A stretch of DNA of 35,073 nucleotides from an uncultured Ruminococcus sp. GTDB taxonomy: Bacteria > Bacillota > Clostridia > Oscillospirales > Ruminococcaceae. This document shows, piece after piece, positions 32,169-35,073 of this stretch (positions within the stretch are counted from its first letter, which is position 1; each line of letters starts with the position of its first letter). The DNA is taken from positions 1 through 35,073 of the forward strand of contig CALEPT010000242.1 in NCBI GenBank assembly GCA_937910385.1, given 5' to 3'. The notes below the pieces were generated by a model, which had not been told where the DNA came from, did no database searches, and saw nothing but the letters and a program-made list of their open reading frames with translations. The translations under genes and the position numbers were made by a program.

Positions 32169-33523
32169 TACCCGATCGCACAGCGTTCCTTTATCTTCTC
32201 CGCTATCTCCATTGCCATTTCATTTATCCTCACGAAGTCACTACCCTCAAGCATTACGCGGATGATTGGCTCAGTACCGCTCTCGCGGACGATTATCCTG
32301 CCGTCATCGCCGAGCAAGTCAGCCTTCTGATCTATAAAATCGGTAATAACGCTGTCGTTCTTCCATAGCTCTCTGCTTGACTGCGCTATGCGGACATTCA
32401 GCATCACCTGCGGCAGCTTGTGCATTTCTCCCGCTATCTCGCTCAGTTTAAGCTGTTTGTCATTCATTATTTTCAGCAGCCTCGCACCTGTGAGCTGACC
32501 GTCGCCTGTAGGAGTATCATTAAGGAATATGATATGTCCGTTCTGCTCTCCGCCCAATTTATAGCCGCCCTCAAGCATTCTTTCGAGGACATAGCGGTCG
32601 CCTGCGCCCGAGGTCTCAAGTGTTATATCGTTTTCCCGCGCATACTTGAAAAGCCCATGATTGCTCATTGAGGTGACAACGGCGGTGTTTTTTTCAAGGG
32701 TGCCCTGCTCCTTGCAGTACTTCGCGAAAATGGCGATCAGTTTGTCGCCGTCTATCATGTCGCCCGTCTCGTCAACGGCTATACATCGGTCTGCATCGCC
32801 GTCGAATGCAAGACCGCAGTCGAAGCCGTTCTCGGTCACATAGTCCATAAGGGTTTGGATATTCGTGCTTCCGCAGCCCTTGTTGATGTTGGTACCGTCG
32901 GGAGAATCCGCTATCACCGTGACGTCCGCGCCGAGCTCCGAAAATATACGCTCCGCAGTATACGAAGCGCAGCCGTTCGCGCAGTCAAGCGCTGCTCTTA
33001 TTCCGCTAAGATCCGCGCCGACGGCAGTTTTTATATGCTCTATGTACTCCGCAAGCGCGTCCTCACAATGGAGCACCCTGCCCACGCTGCCGTGTGAGCG
33101 CAGCTTTATCTTGTGCGGCGCTTCGAGCACAAGGTACTCTATCTTCTCCTCTTCGTCCTCCGAAAGCTTGTGCCCCGACGAGGAAAATATCTTTATTCCG
33201 TTGAATTCGGCACTGTTGTGCGAGCCTGATATCATTATCCCTGCGCTTGCACCGTGTTTTTTTATAAGATGCGCTACGGCAGGTGTCGGAACTACTCCGA
33301 GCAGCTCTGCATCAGCTCCGACAGAGCATATACCTGCGCAGACCGCTGCTTCAAGTGCATCGGAGGAGACTCTGGTATCCTTCCCGACGATAATTTTTGC
33401 TTTTTTTCCGCCCTTTTTTGCAAGCACCGCTGCAGCGGCTCGTCCCGTCTGCATAGCAAGCTCGCAGGTCAGGTCGGTGACGGCTATCCCTCTCGGACCG
33501 TCTGTTCCGAAAAGCTTTGGCAT
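32165..33523 (-). CDS. glmM: Phosphoglucosamine mutase
   Basis: 452 residues, standard length. Opening LFGTDGPRGIA, active-site ISGSHNS with phospho-Ser101, metal loop DGDADR (241-246), sugar-binding GEQNGH (325-330) and phosphate-binding RESGTEP (413-419). Two deviations: SGSHNS for the usual SASHNP and GEQNGH for GEQSGH. It converts glucosamine-6-phosphate to glucosamine-1-phosphate for UDP-GlcNAc and cell wall synthesis. GGAG precedes the ATG. Confidence 0.95.
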   Translation of the reverse strand: MPKLFGTDGPRGIAVTDLTCELAMQTGRAAAAVLAKKGGKKAKIIVGKDTRVSSDALEAAVCAGICSVGADAELLGVVPTPAVAHLIKKHGASAGIMISGSHNSAEFNGIKIFSSSGHKLSEDEEEKIEYLVLEAPHKIKLRSHGSVGRVLHCEDALAEYIEHIKTAVGADLSGIRAALDCANGCASYTAERIFSELGADVTVIADSPDGTNINKGCGSTNIQTLMDYVTENGFDCGLAFDGDADRCIAVDETGDMIDGDKLIAIFAKYCKEQGTLEKNTAVVTSMSNHGLFKYARENDITLETSGAGDRYVLERMLEGGYKLGGEQNGHIIFLNDTPTGDGQLTGARLLKIMNDKQLKLSEIAGEMHKLPQVMLNVRIAQSSRELWKNDSVITDFIDQKADLLGDDGRIIVRESGTEPIIRVMLEGSDFVRINEMAMEIAEKIKERCAIGY

Positions 33524-33656
33524 TGTTGTTCTCCTTGCTTTATCTTTGTATCTTTTTGTAATTTATCTTTTTCGGGGACGCTGTAACCGAACCCCTGCAA
33601 GGGCTGTCTGCCCTTGTGGTTGGAGCGCTTTACCTTGCATTCAGACACACCGGATG
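33524..33656. other. 133-base gap with hairpins upstream of glmM
   Basis: Contains CAAGGGC-TGTCT-GCCCTTG (33598-33616), a perfect 7-bp stem, and a GGGG/CCCC pairing (33574-33594) just beside it. No T-run follows on the - strand. It may slow or separate transcription between the peptidase-like gene and glmM. Confidence 0.5.
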
Positions 33657-34196
33657 CTAACGTATATTGTACGAAACCTCATAAACGACTATGGGACGAC
33701 GTGTCCCGGCGATGTCACTGACCGTGGGATACACAGTGGAATCTGCCGATGTGTTGTACTGATTATAGACCCTCACACAGTTGCTCTCACGCACGCAGAA
33801 TACCGTGTGTATTGAAGAAAGGAACGGTCGTCCCGTCCAGAATGTGATTATGAACGCCTGCGCGCTGTCGGCATTCGGAGTGCGCCTGCAGTCCGTACCG
33901 AAGTGCTCAAGAGCTCTGCCTATCCTGTAGGGATTGCAGCCGAAAATACCGAAAAACAGCTTATATCGCTCCATATACAGGGCGATCTCTGCAAGCGGTC
34001 TCGGATTCCCTGCGTGTATGAGCGCATTGTGCACAGCTATGACCTCACAGCCGTTGAAACTCATGGGGCAAAGTCCGTAGCGGAGCTTTGATACCGCGCC
34101 GAGAGCCTGTCCGTTTATCATCTTTCCTATACAGGGCTGTTCGCAGCGCTCGGTGTTGCGCAGATAATTGCGCTTTTTCAATCCAAATATGCGCAT
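33657..34196 (-). CDS. Putative papain-fold cysteine-peptidase-like protein
   Basis: 179 residues, no signal peptide, not assigned to a named family. The arrangement FNGCEVIAVHNALIHAG (Cys at ~49, followed by a helix) and, later, SSIHTVFCV then VYNQYN suggests a Cys-His-Asn triad like C39/papain-fold proteins. RPLAEIALYMERY in between fits the helical part. It starts 3 bases after the ruvB stop but has only a weak ribosome binding site. It could be a protease, transglutaminase-like or inactive family member. Function not known. Confidence 0.55.
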   Translation of the reverse strand: MRIFGLKKRNYLRNTERCEQPCIGKMINGQALGAVSKLRYGLCPMSFNGCEVIAVHNALIHAGNPRPLAEIALYMERYKLFFGIFGCNPYRIGRALEHFGTDCRRTPNADSAQAFIITFWTGRPFLSSIHTVFCVRESNCVRVYNQYNTSADSTVYPTVSDIAGTRRPIVVYEVSYNIR

Positions 34197-34199
34197 ATG

Positions 34200-35073
34200 T
34201 CAGAATGCGAGCTGACCCTCGCTGCCGCCTGATTTTTCGGGATAAGCGCAGCCGAGGTGATCATAAGCGAGCTTCGTTGCACAGCGTCCTCTCGGAGTTC
34301 TGCCGAGGAATCCAAGCTGCATGAGAAACGGTTCGCACACGTCCTCAAGCGTGACGGACTCCTCTCCTATTGCGGAGGCAAGCGTTTCCAGTCCCACGGG
34401 ACCGCCGCCGTAGCCCTTGATTATCATTTCAAGCATTCGCCTGTCGAGGCTGTCCAGCCCGAGCTCGTCTATTTCAAGGCGGCTCAGAGCAATAGAGGCG
34501 ATCTGCCTTGTTATCTGCCCGTTGCCCATGACGTCGGCAAAATCGCGCACTCTTTTCAGAAGGCGGTTAGCGATTCGCGGAGTTCCCCTCGATCTGCCCG
34601 CTATCTCGGCAGCACCATCGGTCTCACATGGGATCCCGAGTATCATGGCGCTCCTGCGGACGATATCGGTGAGCTGCTCCTTTGTGTAGAGCTCCAGACG
34701 CTGTATAACACCGAACCGGTCGCGCAGCGGAGCGGAAAGCTGTCCCGCCCTCGTTGTCGCGCCAATGAGGGTAAAGGGCTTCAGGTCCATTCGTATCGAG
34801 CGCGCAGAGGGACCTTTTCCTATTATTATGTCGATCACTCGATCCTCAAGAGCAGGGTAGAGTATCTCCTCGACCGCTCGCGAAAGGCGGTGTATCTCGT
34901 CGATGAACAGCACGTCGTTGTCCGAAAGGCTCGTGAGGAGCGAAACGAGGTCACCGGGCTTTTCTATCGCAGGACCCGTTGTAATACGCAGGTTCACACC
35001 GAGCTCATGGGCGATAATGCCCGAAAGCGTGGTCTTGCCAAGGCCGGGCGGTCCGTACAGCAGAACATGGTCG
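34200..35073 (-). CDS. ruvB: Holliday junction branch-migration ATPase RuvB (5' end outside window)
   Basis: 291 codons are visible, running to the right edge. Walker A LLYGPPGLGKTT near the edge, Walker B VLFIDEIHRL, sensor GATTRAG and the C-terminal winged-helix motif FLGRTPRGR are all typical. RuvB is the hexameric motor that, with RuvA, drives branch migration in recombination repair. The N-terminal ~50 residues are missing because the window ends. C-terminal tail CAYPEKSGGSEGQLAF is a local extension. Confidence 0.96.
   Translation of the reverse strand, partial: DHVLLYGPPGLGKTTLSGIIAHELGVNLRITTGPAIEKPGDLVSLLTSLSDNDVLFIDEIHRLSRAVEEILYPALEDRVIDIIIGKGPSARSIRMDLKPFTLIGATTRAGQLSAPLRDRFGVIQRLELYTKEQLTDIVRRSAMILGIPCETDGAAEIAGRSRGTPRIANRLLKRVRDFADVMGNGQITRQIASIALSRLEIDELGLDSLDRRMLEMIIKGYGGGPVGLETLASAIGEESVTLEDVCEPFLMQLGFLGRTPRGRCATKLAYDHLGCAYPEKSGGSEGQLAF

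Noticed and set aside
32865..33815. Long + strand open frame of 316 codons
   Set aside because: Antisense to glmM and the peptidase-like gene; Ser/Ala/Pro-rich with no family resemblance.

Overview
The window reads as a chromosomal segment of a Gram-positive, anaerobic, fibre-associated Firmicute, most likely a Ruminococcus or close relative (Oscillospiraceae). The evidence is a duplicated Ruminococcus-style type I dockerin behind a Thr/Ser linker at the left edge, a lipoprotein with a cohesin-like domain at 18.5-19.2 kb, a ClpE-type Clp ATPase, a class II ECF transporter module and a YfhO-type membrane protein. The species assignment is inference.

Layout. (1) 1-1137: 3' end of a secreted dockerin protein on the + strand, with a perfect 42-bp tandem repeat, followed by three consecutive stem-loops. 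(2) 1.28-2.53 kb: two broken genes that abut head-on, a CpsB/YwqE-type phosphatase fragment (+) and a truncated IS66-family transposase (-). (3) 2.7-4.87 kb: a free-standing diguanylate cyclase gene with a LacI-type sugar-binding sensor domain, its own promoter and a shared bidirectional terminator. (4) 18.23 down to 5.0 kb: a 14-gene surface polysaccharide cluster on the - strand behind a near-consensus promoter. Order of transcription: Alg14-like, Alg13-like, polysaccharide pyruvyl transferase, FrhB-like Fe-S protein, TagB/F-like glycerophosphotransferase, TagD, RfbA, RfbB, RfbD, RfbC, glycosyltransferase, Wzy-like polymerase, ParB-fold protein, Wzx-like flippase. The predicted product is a rhamnose-containing, glycerol-phosphate and probably pyruvyl-decorated repeat-unit polymer. 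No initiating phosphoglycosyltransferase or Wzz-type chain-length gene is present. (5) 35.07 down to 18.48 kb: a dense, visibly more GC-rich run of - strand genes, partly housekeeping: ruvB (partial), a cysteine-peptidase-like protein, glmM, a small lipoprotein, an RlmI-like methyltransferase, a membrane protein, ecfA1-ecfA2-ecfT, yfhO-like, truA, a DUF5711-like protein, a CvpA-like protein, clpE-like and the cohesin lipoprotein, closed by a clear intrinsic terminator.

Most interesting signals: a cluster of six perfect small hairpins, three of them enclosed by a further stem, between the polymerase and ParB-fold genes, with a plausible promoter inside it; the cohesin lipoprotein whose start overlaps the clpE-like gene; a stem-loop sitting between the Shine-Dalgarno sequence and the start codon of the CvpA-like gene; and the double pseudogene junction at 1.53 kb. 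I saw no tRNA, rRNA, CRISPR array or prophage.
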